A stretch of 64,000 bases of DNA from assembly GCA_018375675.1 (NCBI GenBank), contig JAHACW010000002.1, forward strand, positions 1 to 64,000. Reading direction: 5' to 3'. The notes beneath the pieces are model-generated. The model was not told where the DNA came from. It worked only from the letters and a program-made list of their open reading frames with translations, and did not search any database. Every line of letters starts with the position of its first letter. The stretch's first letter is position 1. The stretch comes from Actinomyces sp. Its GTDB lineage: Bacteria > Actinomycetota > Actinomycetes > Actinomycetales > Actinomycetaceae. Shown piece after piece: positions 8,296-18,228 of the stretch. Made by a program: the position numbers and the translations under genes.

Positions 8296-10554
8296 ATGAT
8301 GACCCTCCGCCACTACGGGCGCGCCCTCGCGGCTGCCTCGGGAGCCGTGCTACTGTGCGCGACTCTCTCGGTTCCCGCGTTCGCGACCCCGACCAGTGAC
8401 ACCGGTGCAGCTGCTCCGGTGACGGCCTCGGCAACCGACGAAGGTTCGGCCCCCATCACCGTCACCGTCACGCGCACCGACTCCCACGGAGACAAGGTGT
8501 ACGAAGGCGACCTGATCACCGTCACCGTCACCTACACCAACAACACCGACAGTGTTCTCACCGTCTTCCCGGTGGACTCGAACCTGTCCGGTGTCCTCAC
8601 CACCGGCGCTCCGAACTGCCGCTGGCATAACCTCGCCGCGCACACCACCAAGCAGTGCACGACCGCCACGCACACCGTGAACGCCGACGACGTCGCGGCC
8701 GGCACCTTCACCCCGATGACCACGTGGGCGGCCACCCGTGACCGCAACGGCACCGACGTCATCGCCGGTGGCATCACCGCCAATGCTGACCCAGTGACCG
8801 TCGCCCAGGGCGAGCGTCCCCCGGCCCCGGACCCGCTGGAGACCCCGCAGGACTACGCGATCGGTGACAAGGTCCGCCTCGCGTCCCCCGGCCTCGCCGG
8901 TTTCAGCTGCCACCGCATCCCCGCTCTGACCACCGCCAACAATGGATGGATCATCGCCTCGTGGGACGGCCGCCCCAACACCTGCCAGGATGCGCCCCAG
9001 GCCAACTCCATCGTCTACCGCATCTCCAAGGACGGCGGTAAGTCCTGGACGCCCATCAAGACCGCCCTCGCCGGCACCCCCGGCGCCCAGAAGATCGGCT
9101 ACTCCGACCCGTCCTTTGTCGTGGACCGCACCACCGGAACGATCTTCCTGTTCTCAGTCAAGTCCTACGACGCCGGCCTCTTCCAGTCCCAGCTGGGCAC
9201 CGATCCCGCGGCGCGTAACATCCTGCACGCCCACGTCGTCGAGTCCCACGACAACGGTGAGACCTGGGTGAACCCGCGCACCATCACCGACCAGGTGACC
9301 GCCGGATACGAGGGCAAGTGGTTCACCCGCTTTGCTTCCTCCGGTGAAGGCATCCAGCTGCGCTACGGCGCCCACGCTGGCCGCCTCATCCAGCAGTACG
9401 CTGTCGCCAATGCCGGCACGACCTCGCTCATGGCCGTCTCCGTCTTCTCCGACGACCACGGGCAGACCTGGAAGCCTGGCGAGCCCACCGAAGGCAGCGC
9501 CGACGAAAACAAGGTCGTCGAGCTCTCCGACGGTCGCCTGCTGCTCAACTCGCGCACGCAGGGCACCGCCGGCCAGCGCCTCGAAACCATCTCCTACGAT
9601 GGCGGGCAGACCTGGGGTCCCTTCCGACACAACTGGGACCTGACGGATCCGCGTAACAACGCCTCCATCGTGCGCGCCTACCCGGATGCCCCCGAGGGCT
9701 CCGCGCGCGCTCGCGTCCTGCTCTTCTCGAACGCCGACTCCTCCAGCGCCCGCGCGAACGGCACCATCCGCGTCTCCTACGACGATGGCTTCACCTGGAA
9801 CGACGGCAAGGTCTTCGAGAGCGGCGAGATGGCCTACTCGACGCTGCACCCCCTCGGTGACGGCACGTGGGGCCTGCTGTACGAGTCCGGCGGCTACAAG
9901 AACATCGAGTTCATGCGACTGGACGCCACCTACCTCGGCCTGACCGACCCTGGTGAGGAGCCCGCTCCCGAGCCGCAGCCGACCCCGGACCCGACCCCGG
10001 AACCGCAGCCGACCCCGGACCCGACCCCGGACCCGCAGCCCACCCCTGAGCCCGCCCCCGCGGTCACCCCCGCGCACTGGGTGAACACCGGCTCGGGATG
10101 GAAGTGGCAGCTGGAGGACTCCAGCTACGCGACCAACCAGACCATCACGATTGGTGACGCCACCTACCGCTTCAACGCAGCGGGCATGATGGTCACCGGC
10201 TGGGACCTCCAGGACGGCAAGTGGAGCTACTACAACGCCTACGGCGCTCGCGTGAGCGGCTGGGTCAAGGACGGTTCCTGGTACTACCTGGATCCCGCGA
10301 CCGGCGTGATGGCGACCGGCTGGGTGCAGGTCGACGGCACCTGGTACCTCTTCTCCGCCTCCGGCGCGATGCTCACCGGCTGGCAGCGCGCCGGTAGCTG
10401 GTACTACCTGGCTCCCTCGGGCGCCATGCTCACCGGCTGGCAGCACGTCGGCGTTACCTGGTACTACTTCGCCGCTGATGGTCACATGGTCACCGGCTGG
10501 CAGATGATCGACGGACGCTGGTACTACTTCGCATCTTCGGGTGCGTGGATCTGA
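8296..10554 (+). CDS. nanH: secreted exo-alpha-sialidase with cell-wall-binding repeats
   Basis: A 752-residue surface sialidase predicted to release terminal sialic acid from host glycans. Order: signal peptide (about 1-30, cleavage after AFA); a beta-rich domain (about 55-170, [19 protein letters not shown]); the GH33 catalytic domain with the FRIP-type motif in CHRIPALT (about residue 207) and five Asp-boxes ([40 protein letters not shown]; about 245-500); a Pro-rich linker of [10 protein letters not shown] repeats (about 553-593); and about six aromatic repeats ([15 protein letters not shown] type, about 600-752) of the choline/glucan-binding class. There is no LPXTG motif, so anchoring is probably non-covalent. 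SD GGAAGGA precedes ATG 8296. A terminator follows. Confidence 0.92.
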   Translation: MMTLRHYGRALAAASGAVLLCATLSVPAFATPTSDTGAAAPVTASATDEGSAPITVTVTRTDSHGDKVYEGDLITVTVTYTNNTDSVLTVFPVDSNLSGVLTTGAPNCRWHNLAAHTTKQCTTATHTVNADDVAAGTFTPMTTWAATRDRNGTDVIAGGITANADPVTVAQGERPPAPDPLETPQDYAIGDKVRLASPGLAGFSCHRIPALTTANNGWIIASWDGRPNTCQDAPQANSIVYRISKDGGKSWTPIKTALAGTPGAQKIGYSDPSFVVDRTTGTIFLFSVKSYDAGLFQSQLGTDPAARNILHAHVVESHDNGETWVNPRTITDQVTAGYEGKWFTRFASSGEGIQLRYGAHAGRLIQQYAVANAGTTSLMAVSVFSDDHGQTWKPGEPTEGSADENKVVELSDGRLLLNSRTQGTAGQRLETISYDGGQTWGPFRHNWDLTDPRNNASIVRAYPDAPEGSARARVLLFSNADSSSARANGTIRVSYDDGFTWNDGKVFESGEMAYSTLHPLGDGTWGLLYESGGYKNIEFMRLDATYLGLTDPGEEPAPEPQPTPDPTPEPQPTPDPTPDPQPTPEPAPAVTPAHWVNTGSGWKWQLEDSSYATNQTITIGDATYRFNAAGMMVTGWDLQDGKWSYYNAYGARVSGWVKDGSWYYLDPATGVMATGWVQVDGTWYLFSASGAMLTGWQRAGSWYYLAPSGAMLTGWQHVGVTWYYFAADGHMVTGWQMIDGRWYYFASSGAWI

Positions 10555-10572
10555 CCCGTATCTATCGCGGTC

Positions 10573-10615
10573 GGGGCCGGGGGAGCGTGTATGCCCTCCC
10601 GGCCCCGGCCTCGTC
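10573..10615 (+). terminator. terminator-like hairpin after nanH
   Basis: GGGGCCGGGGGAG and CTCCCGGCCCC form a nearly complete inverted repeat about 20 bases after the nanH stop. The right side carries the dispersed 13-mer in minus orientation at 10602-10614 (GCCCCGGCCTCGT). There is no T-tract. Confidence 0.6.
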
Positions 10616-10696
10616 TATGGGGGACGTCACGGCGCAAAGAGACCACGGGTTGGACCCGTGCGGACGCGCGGCGCACACGCGGGGGAAGATGGAGTC

Positions 10697-11746
10697 ATGA
10701 CACTGAACATCGCAGTAATCCCCGGCGACGGCATCGGCAAGGAAATCGTCCCTGAAGGCCTGAAGGTCCTGGACCGCGTCCTGGCAGACAAGGGCATCGA
10801 CTACTCCACGACCCACTTCAACCTGGGAGCCGAGCGCTGGCACGCCACCGGCGACACCCTGACCGACGAGGACCTTGAGGCGATCAAGCGTCACGACGTC
10901 ATCCTCCTGGGTGCGGTCGGTGATCCCTCCGTGCCCTCCGGCGTCCTCGAGCGCGGGCTGCTCCTCAAGCTGCGCTTCGCCCTCGACCACTACGTGAACC
11001 TGCGACCCTCCAAGTACTACGAGGGCGTGCCCAGCCCCCTGGCCAACCCCGGCGATATCGACTTCGTCGTCGTTCGCGAAGGCACCGAGGGCCTCTACTG
11101 CGGCAACGGTGGCGCCGTGCGCGTGGGCACCCCGCACGAGATCGCGACCGAGGTCAGCGTCAACACCGCCTACGGCGTCGAGCGCGTCGTGCGCTACGCC
11201 TTTGAGGCGGCCACCTCGCGCAAGAAGCACCTCACCCTCGTCCACAAGCACAACGTCCTGGTCAACGCCGGACACATGTGGCGCCGCATCGTCGACGAGG
11301 TGGGGGAGGAGTACCCCGACGTGAGCGTTGACTACTGCCACATCGATGCCGCCACCATCTACATGGTCACCGACCCGGGCCGCTTCGACGTCATCGTCAC
11401 CGACAACCTGTTCGGCGACATCCTCACCGACGAGGCCGGGGCCGTCACCGGCGGCATCGGCCTGAGCGCGTCTGGCAACCTGAATCCCTCGCGTGAGTAC
11501 CCCTCCATGTTCGAGCCCGTGCACGGATCCGCCCCCGACATTGCGGGGCAGGGTAAGGCCGACCCGACCGCGACCATCTCCTCGGTCGCGCTCATGCTCG
11601 ACTTCATGGGATTCGTCGAGGAAGCCGAGCGGGTGCGCGCGGCGATCGACGCCGACATGGCGGCGCGTGCCGAGGCTGCGGCAGCCGGAACGCCGCTCGT
11701 CCGTTCCACCTCTCAGATCGGCGACGACATCGCCGCCAGGGTCTGA
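10697..11746 (+). CDS. leuB: 3-isopropylmalate dehydrogenase
   Basis: A 349-residue NAD-dependent beta-decarboxylating dehydrogenase of leucine synthesis, oxidising 3-isopropylmalate. It starts with the family signature [19 protein letters not shown]. It has the substrate-binding arginines around [21 protein letters not shown] and the metal-binding region in [23 protein letters not shown] 10697 follows GGAG; the frame stays open back to 10541 but has no family similarity there. Tartrate- or isocitrate-type relatives are possible, but length, motifs and the nearby ilv genes favour LeuB. An exact copy of the 13-mer (11430-11442) encodes the residues DEAGA. Confidence 0.93.
   Translation: MTLNIAVIPGDGIGKEIVPEGLKVLDRVLADKGIDYSTTHFNLGAERWHATGDTLTDEDLEAIKRHDVILLGAVGDPSVPSGVLERGLLLKLRFALDHYVNLRPSKYYEGVPSPLANPGDIDFVVVREGTEGLYCGNGGAVRVGTPHEIATEVSVNTAYGVERVVRYAFEAATSRKKHLTLVHKHNVLVNAGHMWRRIVDEVGEEYPDVSVDYCHIDAATIYMVTDPGRFDVIVTDNLFGDILTDEAGAVTGGIGLSASGNLNPSREYPSMFEPVHGSAPDIAGQGKADPTATISSVALMLDFMGFVEEAERVRAAIDADMAARAEAAAAGTPLVRSTSQIGDDIAARV
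11430..11442 (+). repeat. dispersed 13-mer ACGAGGCCGGGGC inside leuB
   Basis: Exact copy, plus orientation. It is read in the frame D-E-A-G-A. Confidence 0.75.
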
Positions 11747-11755
11747 GTCATCAAT

Positions 11756-11794
11756 ACAACAGGGCCGCTCCCCGGACGGGGAGCGGCCCTGTTG
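11756..11794. terminator. bidirectional terminator between leuB and the lipoprotein gene
   Basis: A perfect 17-base inverted repeat (ACAACAGGGCCGCTCCC and its complement) with a 5-base loop, followed by TCT. It lies between two convergent genes and can serve both. Confidence 0.9.
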
Positions 11795-11829
11795 TTCTAT
11801 CTGCTGGAGTGCCGGCCTCGCGCCGCGTG

Positions 11830-12834
11830 TTAGCGTGTGCCGATGAGAGCGGGCAGGGACGTGCGTGAAGCCCACTGTTCGATGTCGACGAGGGCGGCGC
11901 TAGCCCCCGCCGCGCGCACGTCGGCGGAGTCACTGATGAGCATCGCGGCGTCGGCCGCGAGCAGGTTTGAGGCCAAGGACGCGCCGTCGAGGGCGTCGAG
12001 CGTGCAACGCGACGTGCGGGTGTCCGCTGCGCCAGCGCGCAAAGCCGTATCGACGCGGACGAGCAGCTCGCCGGATACGTTGTACGCGTCGCTCAGCGTA
12101 CCGGTGCTCACCTGGGCCTTCGGCAGGGATGATGCGGTGCAATCCCATGTGGCGACAGCCTGTGAGAGTTCCGCCGAAGAAGACAGATCCTTGCCGGAAG
12201 GGGCGAACGTGGGGGAGATGGAGGACTCATTGAACAGGTCGATCGCCCAGGTCTGAACGCCCTGACGCGACGCCGTGTTCACGCGGTCGTTGATGAGTTG
12301 CGCCGCGTCGTCGCCGGCCTCGAGATCGATACCGTAGACGTGGGCGAGGGTCACCGCGCTCGCGTAGCGTCCGAGCGCGGAGGCGCCGAGTGTGCGTGCC
12401 TCATCGGCGGAGGTCTTGTCCGGGGTGGCGGCAATCTCGAGGTCGCGCGTGGCCGTGCGCGCCAGCCATGACACGTACGCCGAGACGTCGGTGGGCGCCT
12501 CGGATATGGCTGCCGGAGCGGACTCACCCTCGGGCGTCGCCCCGCCCCACGGATCCCACAGTCCGCCGAGCGCCTCGAGCCGTGCCTGCGAGGACGAAGC
12601 CACGTCGCGCAGAGCGGACGAGCAGGACGCGCAATCCGTCGCGATGTCCGCCAGTTGGGTCGCGCGAGCCGCAGCGGCAGCCTCCGTGCGCGCGGCCTGG
12701 TCGCGAACCGCCGCGAAACCAGACAGGGTGGGCAGCGACGACGCGCCGCACGCGGACAGCGCGAAAACCGCAGCCGACGTCACGACGAGGCCGGGGATGC
12801 GGTGTGTGGTCAAAGTCAGTTTTGCGAAACGCAC
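11830..12834 (-). CDS. predicted lipoprotein with DUF4439-like domain
   Basis: About 334 residues. The N-terminus is a lipoprotein signal peptide (IPGLVVTSAAVFALSAC), with a lipobox LSAC around residue 29, so the mature protein should be anchored to the outer face of the membrane. The rest is Ala-rich and helical. The C-terminal part (about 190-330) resembles the actinobacterial DUF4439 ferritin-like domain, and a gene of this type often lies beside rimP. No function is established. GTG 12834 is chosen to leave an intact signal peptide; the frame is open further upstream. It is divergent from rimP. The 13-mer minus its last base lies at 12785-12796. Confidence 0.7.
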   Translation of the reverse strand: MRFAKLTLTTHRIPGLVVTSAAVFALSACGASSLPTLSGFAAVRDQAARTEAAAAARATQLADIATDCASCSSALRDVASSSQARLEALGGLWDPWGGATPEGESAPAAISEAPTDVSAYVSWLARTATRDLEIAATPDKTSADEARTLGASALGRYASAVTLAHVYGIDLEAGDDAAQLINDRVNTASRQGVQTWAIDLFNESSISPTFAPSGKDLSSSAELSQAVATWDCTASSLPKAQVSTGTLSDAYNVSGELLVRVDTALRAGAADTRTSRCTLDALDGASLASNLLAADAAMLISDSADVRAAGASAALVDIEQWASRTSLPALIGTR

Positions 12835-12905
12835 ACCCGCATCATCCCACACCCCCGGGTAGGATAGGGAACTGACCCGCGTACGCGAGAGAAAGATAGG
12901 CGCAT

Positions 12906-13376
12906 ATGGCATCGTCCACGTCAGAGGGACCGCTCGAGGAGCTGCTGGCTCCCGTGGTCGCACGCTCGGGACTGGAACTGGACTCGGTGACCCGCTCACG
13001 CTCCGACGCGATGCCCCTCCTGCGGGTCATCGTCGAAGCGCCCATCGGTGCCGACGGAATTGACTCGGACACCCTCGCTGAGGTGTCCCGCGCCGTCTCG
13101 AAAGCCCTGGACGTTGCGGACCCGATCGACGGCGAATACCTGCTCGAAGTGTCCACGCCGGGAGCCGAACGCGAGCTCACGAAGGTCGGACACTGGATGC
13201 GGCAGATCGGACGCCTCGTGCGCATCAAGCTGCGAGCCGGTGGCTACGTCTCCGGACGCGTCGTTGCCGCGAACGAGACCAGTGCAACGATCGATGTTGA
13301 CGGCGAAACGACTACCATTGACTATTCTGACATGAGGAAGGCGCGTTCCCGCGTCGACTTTGGAACGGGGAAGTAG
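12906..13376 (+). CDS. rimP: ribosome maturation factor RimP
   Basis: A 156-residue factor needed for 30S subunit maturation. The N-terminal alpha/beta domain (about 8-90) contains the conserved DGEYLLEVSTPGAERELT. The C-terminal SH3-like barrel (about 92-150) ends in DYSDMRKARSRVDF. It opens the conserved block rimP-nusA-ylxR-infB and ends 6 bases before nusA. Confidence 0.96.
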   Translation: MASSTSEGPLEELLAPVVARSGLELDSVTRSRSDAMPLLRVIVEAPIGADGIDSDTLAEVSRAVSKALDVADPIDGEYLLEVSTPGAERELTKVGHWMRQIGRLVRIKLRAGGYVSGRVVAANETSATIDVDGETTTIDYSDMRKARSRVDFGTGK

Positions 13377-13382
13377 GAGACC

Positions 13383-14411
13383 ATGGAAATCGATATGACC
13401 GCTCTGCGGATGGTGGAAAACGAGAAGGGCGTCAGCCTCGAAACCCTCGTCGACGCCATCGAAGAGGCGCTGCTCAAGGCGTACCACAACCTGCCCGGCG
13501 CTATCTCCCAGGCCCGCATCGAAATCGACAAGAAGACCGGACGCGTCACCGTCATGGCCATGGACGAGGACGAGGACGGCAACCCGATCGGCGAGTTCGA
13601 CGACACCCCGAAGAACTTTGGCCGCATCGCCCAGTCGACTGCGCGCTCCGTCATCATGCAGCGTCTGCGCGACGCCGACGACCAGCGCGTCTTCGGTGAC
13701 TTCGCCGGCCGTGAAGGCCAAATCATCACGGGCACCGTCCAGGCCCCGCGCCCCGGCCGCCCCACGATGGTTCAGGTCTCCGACGACTTCGAGGCCGTCC
13801 TGCCCGACGGTGAAAAGGTCCCCGGCGAGTCCTACCGCCACGGCGACCGCATCCGCGCCTATGTCGTGGGCGTCGAGCGCACTGAGCGCGGCCCGCGCAT
13901 CACCCTGTCGCGCACCCACCCCAACCTCGTCGCCGGCCTCTTCCAGCGTGAGGTTCCCGAAATCCAGCAGGGCCTCGTCAAGATCAAGGCCATCGCCCGA
14001 GAGGCCGGCCACCGCACGAAGATCGCCGTGGCCGCCACCCGCGAAGGCATCAACGCCAAGGGTGCCTGCATTGGCCCGATGGGTGCGCGCGTGCGCTCCG
14101 TCATGGCCGAGCTGGGCGGGGAGAAGATCGACATCGTCGACTACTCTGACGATCCGGCGCGCTTCGTCGCCAACTCGCTGTCGCCCGCGCGCGTCACCCG
14201 CGTCGTCGTCCACTCCGTGGACAACCGCACGGCGACGGCCATCGTCCCCGACTTCCAGCTCTCCCTCGCCATCGGCAAGGAAGGCCAGAATGCTCGCCTT
14301 GCTGCGCGCTTGACGAACTACCACATCGACATCCACGCCGACACGGAAACCGGCGACGACGCGATCGCCTCGCGCGTCTCGACCCCCGACGACGTGACAA
14401 GTCGCTCATAG
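13383..14411 (+). CDS. nusA: transcription termination/antitermination factor NusA
   Basis: Binds RNA polymerase and RNA and modulates pausing, termination and antitermination. At 342 residues it has the short actinobacterial form, without the acidic repeats of E. coli. Order: N-terminal RNAP-binding domain (1-125), S1 domain (about 128-200, REGQIITGTVQA), KH1 (GINAKGACIGPMGARVRSV) and KH2 (VPDFQLSLAIGKEGQNARLAARL). GGAG lies 4 bases before ATG. Confidence 0.97.
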   Translation: MEIDMTALRMVENEKGVSLETLVDAIEEALLKAYHNLPGAISQARIEIDKKTGRVTVMAMDEDEDGNPIGEFDDTPKNFGRIAQSTARSVIMQRLRDADDQRVFGDFAGREGQIITGTVQAPRPGRPTMVQVSDDFEAVLPDGEKVPGESYRHGDRIRAYVVGVERTERGPRITLSRTHPNLVAGLFQREVPEIQQGLVKIKAIAREAGHRTKIAVAATREGINAKGACIGPMGARVRSVMAELGGEKIDIVDYSDDPARFVANSLSPARVTRVVVHSVDNRTATAIVPDFQLSLAIGKEGQNARLAARLTNYHIDIHADTETGDDAIASRVSTPDDVTSRS

Positions 14412-14424
14412 AATCTGAGACGAG

Positions 14425-14456
14425 CAATCCCTTAGCTGGACTAAGCTAGGGGATTG
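14425..14456 (+). promoter_or_regulatory. hairpin occluding the ylxR start codon
   Basis: CAATCCCTTAGCT (14425-14437) pairs with AGCTAGGGGATTG (14444-14456) over 13 base pairs, one of them G-U, with a 6-base loop. The last paired base is the G of the GTG start codon of ylxR. No T-tract follows. It could limit ylxR translation or be a NusA-responsive pause site. Function is inferred only. Confidence 0.5.
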
Positions 14457-14743
14457 TGTCGTATTCTGTGCCGCCAGTGCCCACCCGTGGGCCCCAGCGC
14501 ACCTGCATTGGATGCGGCGCACAGGCGCAACGATCCGCTCTCGTGCGGATTGTTCGCTCGCCGGACGGTTCGATTCGTCTCGACCGAACGGCCACTCTTC
14601 CAGGCCGAGGGGCCTGGGTTCACCCCGACGTGGGGTGCGTCCAGAAAGCCCGAGCCAGGCGCGGCCTCGCGCGCTCGTTCCGAACGGGAAACGTGACGGA
14701 CGGCGTGTGGGACGACGTGGAGGAGTTGATCAACCACCAGTGA
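14456..14743 (+). CDS. ylxR: YlxR/RnpM-family RNA-binding protein (DUF448)
   Basis: A 95-residue small basic protein with the family signature RTCIGCGAQAQRSALVRIVRSPDG, then GRGAWVHPDVGCVQKA. It belongs to the conserved nusA-ylxR-infB cluster. In Bacillus the homologue (RnpM) binds RNase P RNA and affects its activity; elsewhere it has been proposed as a nucleoid-associated regulator. GTG 14456 was chosen because it is the first start after nusA giving the full domain. A hairpin covers this start. Confidence 0.9.
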   Translation: MSYSVPPVPTRGPQRTCIGCGAQAQRSALVRIVRSPDGSIRLDRTATLPGRGAWVHPDVGCVQKARARRGLARSFRTGNVTDGVWDDVEELINHQ

Positions 14744-14841
14744 TGGCCACAGGCCATCAACGCCGAGAAAATGGAAGCGGGTTGGAAGCTGATGGGCACC
14801 CGATGAGTACCCAGCGATGAGCTGCCAGCAATATCAGTAAG

Positions 14842-14862
14842 GCGTCTCCGGACCGGAGACGC
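14842..14862 (+). promoter_or_regulatory. perfect hairpin in the infB leader
   Basis: GCGTCTCCGG and CCGGAGACGC are separated by a single A, so at least the innermost pairs must open in RNA. It lies about 17 bases before the infB start, next to its ribosome-binding site. It may be a processing or regulatory element; T-richness is too low for a clear terminator. Confidence 0.45.
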
Positions 14863-14879
14863 TTCCGGAATGGAGAAAT

Positions 14880-17672
14880 GTGGCAAAGTTGCGTGTCCAC
14901 GAGCTCGCCAAAGAGCTCGGAATCACCAGCAAAGAACTGATGGGTCACCTGAAGGAAGCAGGTGAATTCGTCAAGTCGTCGTCGTCCTCGCTCGAACCGC
15001 CCGTCGTGCGGCAGATGCGCGAGAAGTTCGCGACGGCCCCCAAGACCAAGAAGGCGGACGCCAAGCCTGCCGCCAAGGCCCCCAAGCCCAGCGCGGCCAA
15101 GCCCGCCGCGAAGAAGCCCGCTGCCCCCAAGGCGGAGGCTCCCGCGGCCGAGGCTGCCCCCAAGGCCGCTGCGCCCAAGGGTGACGCGCCCAAGCCCGGC
15201 GCGCCCAAGCCTCGTACGAAGAAGGCGGACGCCGCCCCCAAGCCCGCCACCCGCAAGAGCGCGGATGCTGGCGCCCCCAAGCCCGCGCCTCGTCGCACTG
15301 ACGCCCCGCGCCCGGCTCACCCCGGCGGCCCGCGCCCCGGCGGCCCGCGCCCGGGCAACAACCCCTACGCCTCCTCCCAGGGCATGCCCCGCCCCGGCGG
15401 CTCCGGCGGTCCGCGTCCCGGCGCCCCGCGCCCGGGCGGCTCCGGCAACGGTGGCCCGCGCCCCGGCGCCTCGCGTCAGGGTGCCTCCGGCAACGGTGGC
15501 CCCCGTCCCGGCGCTCCGCGCCCCGGCGGCAACCGTCCGAACCCGGGCATGATGCCCGGCCAGGCGAACTTCGCACGTAACGCCGCCTCCGGTAACGGTG
15601 GTGGCGAGCGCACCGGCCGCGGTGGACGCGGTCGCGGCGGCGCACGTCCCGGCGGCGGTGCAGGCGCAGGCGCAGGCGGTCCCCAGAACAACGGCGGCGG
15701 CTTCGGCGGTCCCCGCGGCGGTGGCCGCGGCGGTCGCGGCTCCACGCCGGGCGCATTCGGTCGCGGAGGCGGCCGTTCGCAGCGCGGACGCAAGTCGAAG
15801 CGCGCGAAGCGTCAAGAGTACGAGCAGCAGAACGCACCCGTCATCGGCGGCGTGTCGATCCCGCGCGGTAACGGCGCGCAGATCCGCATCCGTCAGGGCG
15901 CATCCCTTGCTGACTTCGCCGAGAAGATCGACGTCAATCCCGCAGCGCTCGTGACGGTCCTCTTCGCCCTGGGCGAGATGGCGACCGCCACGCAGTCCCT
16001 CGACCAGGACACCTTCGAGGCCCTGGGCGCTGAGCTCGGCTACGACGTCAAGGTCGTCTCCCCCGAGGACGAGGACCGCGAGCTGCTTGAGTCCTTCGAC
16101 ATCGACCTTGAGGCCGAAGAGCTCGACGACGCCGAGAACATGGTGCCCCGTCCGCCGGTCGTCACCGTCATGGGTCACGTCGACCACGGTAAGACCAAGC
16201 TGCTCGACGCGATCCGTCACACCGACGTCGTCGACACCGAGCACGGCGGCATCACCCAGCACATCGGCGCCTACCAGGTCACGGTCAAGGCTGAGGACGG
16301 CACCGCCCGCCCGATCACCTTCATCGATACCCCCGGTCACGAGGCCTTCACAGCCATGCGTGCTCGTGGTGCCCAGGTCACCGACATCGCGATCCTCGTG
16401 GTCGCAGCCGATGACGGTGTCATGCCCCAGACGGTTGAGGCCATCAACCACGCGCAGGCCGCCGGCGTTCCGATCGTCGTCGCGGTCAACAAGGTCGATA
16501 AGGACACGGCGAACCCGGAGAAGATCCGCTCCCAGCTCACCGAGTACGGCCTGGTCGCGGAAGAGTACGGCGGCGACGTCATGTTCGTGAACATCTCCGC
16601 CAAGCAGCGCCAGGGCATCCGCGAGCTGCTCGAGGCCGTCCTGCTGACCGCCGACGCGGCGCTGACCCTCGAGGCCAACCCGAACACCGATGCGCGCGGC
16701 GTCGCCATCGAAGCGAACCTGGACAAGGGCCGCGGCGCCGTCGCGACCATGCTCGTCCAGCGCGGCACGCTCCACGTGGGCGACTCCCTCGTGGTCGGCT
16801 CGTCCTACGGCCGCGTGCGCGCCATGTTCGATGACGCCGGTAACGACGTCTCCGAGGCCGGTCCGTCGACCCCCGTCGCGGTCCTCGGTCTCACGTCCGT
16901 CCCGCGCGCCGGCGACTCGTTCCTGGTCGCCTCGGATGACCGCACGGCCCGCCAGATCGCCGACAAGCGTGAGGCTGCCGAGCGTCAGGCCCTGCTGGCC
17001 AAGCGCCGCAAGCGCGTCTCCCTGGAGGACTTCGACAAGGTCTTGGCCGAGGGCGAGGTCGACACCCTCAACCTGGTCATCAAGGGCGACGTGTCCGGTG
17101 CCGTCGAGGCCCTGGAAGACTCGCTGCTGCGCATCGACGTGGGCGACGAGGTCGCGCTGCGTATCATCCACCGCGGCGTCGGTGCGATCACGCAGAACGA
17201 TGTCAACCTGGCGACCGTCGACAACGCGGTCATCATCGGCTTCAACGTCCGTCCCGCCGAGCGCGTGGCCGAGATGGCGGATGCCGAGGGCGTCGAGATC
17301 AAGTACTACAACGTCATCTACTCCGCGATCGACGACATTGAGGCTGCCCTCAAGGGCATGCTCAAGCCTATCTACGAGGAGGTCCAGCTGGGTACCGCGG
17401 AAATCCGTCAGGTCTTCCGCTCCGGCAAGTTCGGCAACATCGCCGGTTCGATCGTCCGCTCTGGCACGATCAAGCGCGGCACCAAGGCTCGCCTGGTGCG
17501 CGATGGCGTGGTTGTCGCCGAGAACCTCGAGATCGCGTCCCTGCGTCGCGAGAAGGACGACGTCACCGAGGTCCGCGAGGGCTACGAGTGCGGTATCACG
17601 CTGGGTCACAAGGACATCGCCGAAGGCGACATCATTGAGACCTGGGAGATGCGCGAGAAGGCTCGTGACTGA
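14880..17672 (+). CDS. infB: translation initiation factor IF-2
   Basis: A 930-residue GTPase that places fMet-tRNA on the 30S subunit. The N-terminal IF2_N domain ([23 protein letters not shown]) is followed by an Ala/Pro/Lys-rich segment (about 50-130) and a long Gly/Arg-rich tract (about 140-310) with RGG-like runs. A second IF2_N-like domain follows, then the G domain with GHVDHGKT (about 431), DTPGH (about 483) and NKVDK (about 536), and domains II-IV. GTG 14880 has GGAG 5 bases upstream. At 930 residues it is longer than Gram-positive low-GC IF-2; the extra length is the disordered N-terminal region. Confidence 0.97.
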   Translation: MAKLRVHELAKELGITSKELMGHLKEAGEFVKSSSSSLEPPVVRQMREKFATAPKTKKADAKPAAKAPKPSAAKPAAKKPAAPKAEAPAAEAAPKAAAPKGDAPKPGAPKPRTKKADAAPKPATRKSADAGAPKPAPRRTDAPRPAHPGGPRPGGPRPGNNPYASSQGMPRPGGSGGPRPGAPRPGGSGNGGPRPGASRQGASGNGGPRPGAPRPGGNRPNPGMMPGQANFARNAASGNGGGERTGRGGRGRGGARPGGGAGAGAGGPQNNGGGFGGPRGGGRGGRGSTPGAFGRGGGRSQRGRKSKRAKRQEYEQQNAPVIGGVSIPRGNGAQIRIRQGASLADFAEKIDVNPAALVTVLFALGEMATATQSLDQDTFEALGAELGYDVKVVSPEDEDRELLESFDIDLEAEELDDAENMVPRPPVVTVMGHVDHGKTKLLDAIRHTDVVDTEHGGITQHIGAYQVTVKAEDGTARPITFIDTPGHEAFTAMRARGAQVTDIAILVVAADDGVMPQTVEAINHAQAAGVPIVVAVNKVDKDTANPEKIRSQLTEYGLVAEEYGGDVMFVNISAKQRQGIRELLEAVLLTADAALTLEANPNTDARGVAIEANLDKGRGAVATMLVQRGTLHVGDSLVVGSSYGRVRAMFDDAGNDVSEAGPSTPVAVLGLTSVPRAGDSFLVASDDRTARQIADKREAAERQALLAKRRKRVSLEDFDKVLAEGEVDTLNLVIKGDVSGAVEALEDSLLRIDVGDEVALRIIHRGVGAITQNDVNLATVDNAVIIGFNVRPAERVAEMADAEGVEIKYYNVIYSAIDDIEAALKGMLKPIYEEVQLGTAEIRQVFRSGKFGNIAGSIVRSGTIKRGTKARLVRDGVVVAENLEIASLRREKDDVTEVREGYECGITLGHKDIAEGDIIETWEMREKARD

Positions 17673-17688
17673 TCGCATGGCTTGAAGT

Positions 17689-17724
17689 ATCGGGGTCCGG
17701 GCACGCTCGGACCCCGATCTTCTC
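17689..17724 (+). terminator. terminator after infB
   Basis: An 11-base perfect inverted repeat, ATCGGGGTCCG and CGGACCCCGAT, with an 8-base loop and CTTCTCT following. Confidence 0.8.
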
Positions 17725-17770
17725 TCACCAAGTGTTTTGACCAGGGCATACCGCCCGGAAGGAGGGCGCG

Positions 17771-18223
17771 ATGGCTGACGAAGCTCGCGTTCGAAAGGTG
17801 CAGGAGCGAATCCTGCAGACCGTCGCGTCGATGATCGGACGCCAGGTGAAGGATCCTCGCCTGGAGCTCGTGACCATCACGGACGTGCGTGTGACGGGCG
17901 ACCTGCAGCACGCATCCATCTTCTACACGGTGCTCGGCGACGACGAGCAGCGCGAGAAGGCAGCGCGCGCGTTCGCGTCCGCGCAGGGTCTTTTCCGCTC
18001 CCGCGTGGGCAAGGCTTTGGGCCTGCGCCTGACCCCGACCCTGGAGTTCATCCTCGACGCGCTGCCCGAGAGCGCGGCCGCGCTCGAGGACGCCCTGGCC
18101 AAGGCCAAGGCAAAGGACGAGGCGATTGCCGCCGCGTCCGCAGGAGCGACCTACGCCGGTGACGCCGACCCCTACCGTCGCGACGACGAAGAGGACGAGG
18201 TCGACGCGAAGGATTGGGCCTGA
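17771..18223 (+). CDS. rbfA: 30S ribosome-binding factor A
   Basis: A 150-residue KH-fold protein needed for 16S 5'-end processing and 30S maturation. The signature is RVRKVQERILQTVASMI near the N-terminus and DVRVTGDLQHASIFYTVLG in the middle. The C-terminal tail (about 125-150) is acidic. SD GGAAGGAGG precedes ATG 17771. truB begins 5 bases after its stop, so the pair is probably co-translated. Confidence 0.96.
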   Translation: MADEARVRKVQERILQTVASMIGRQVKDPRLELVTITDVRVTGDLQHASIFYTVLGDDEQREKAARAFASAQGLFRSRVGKALGLRLTPTLEFILDALPESAAALEDALAKAKAKDEAIAAASAGATYAGDADPYRRDDEEDEVDAKDWA

Positions 18224-18228
18224 CCCTC

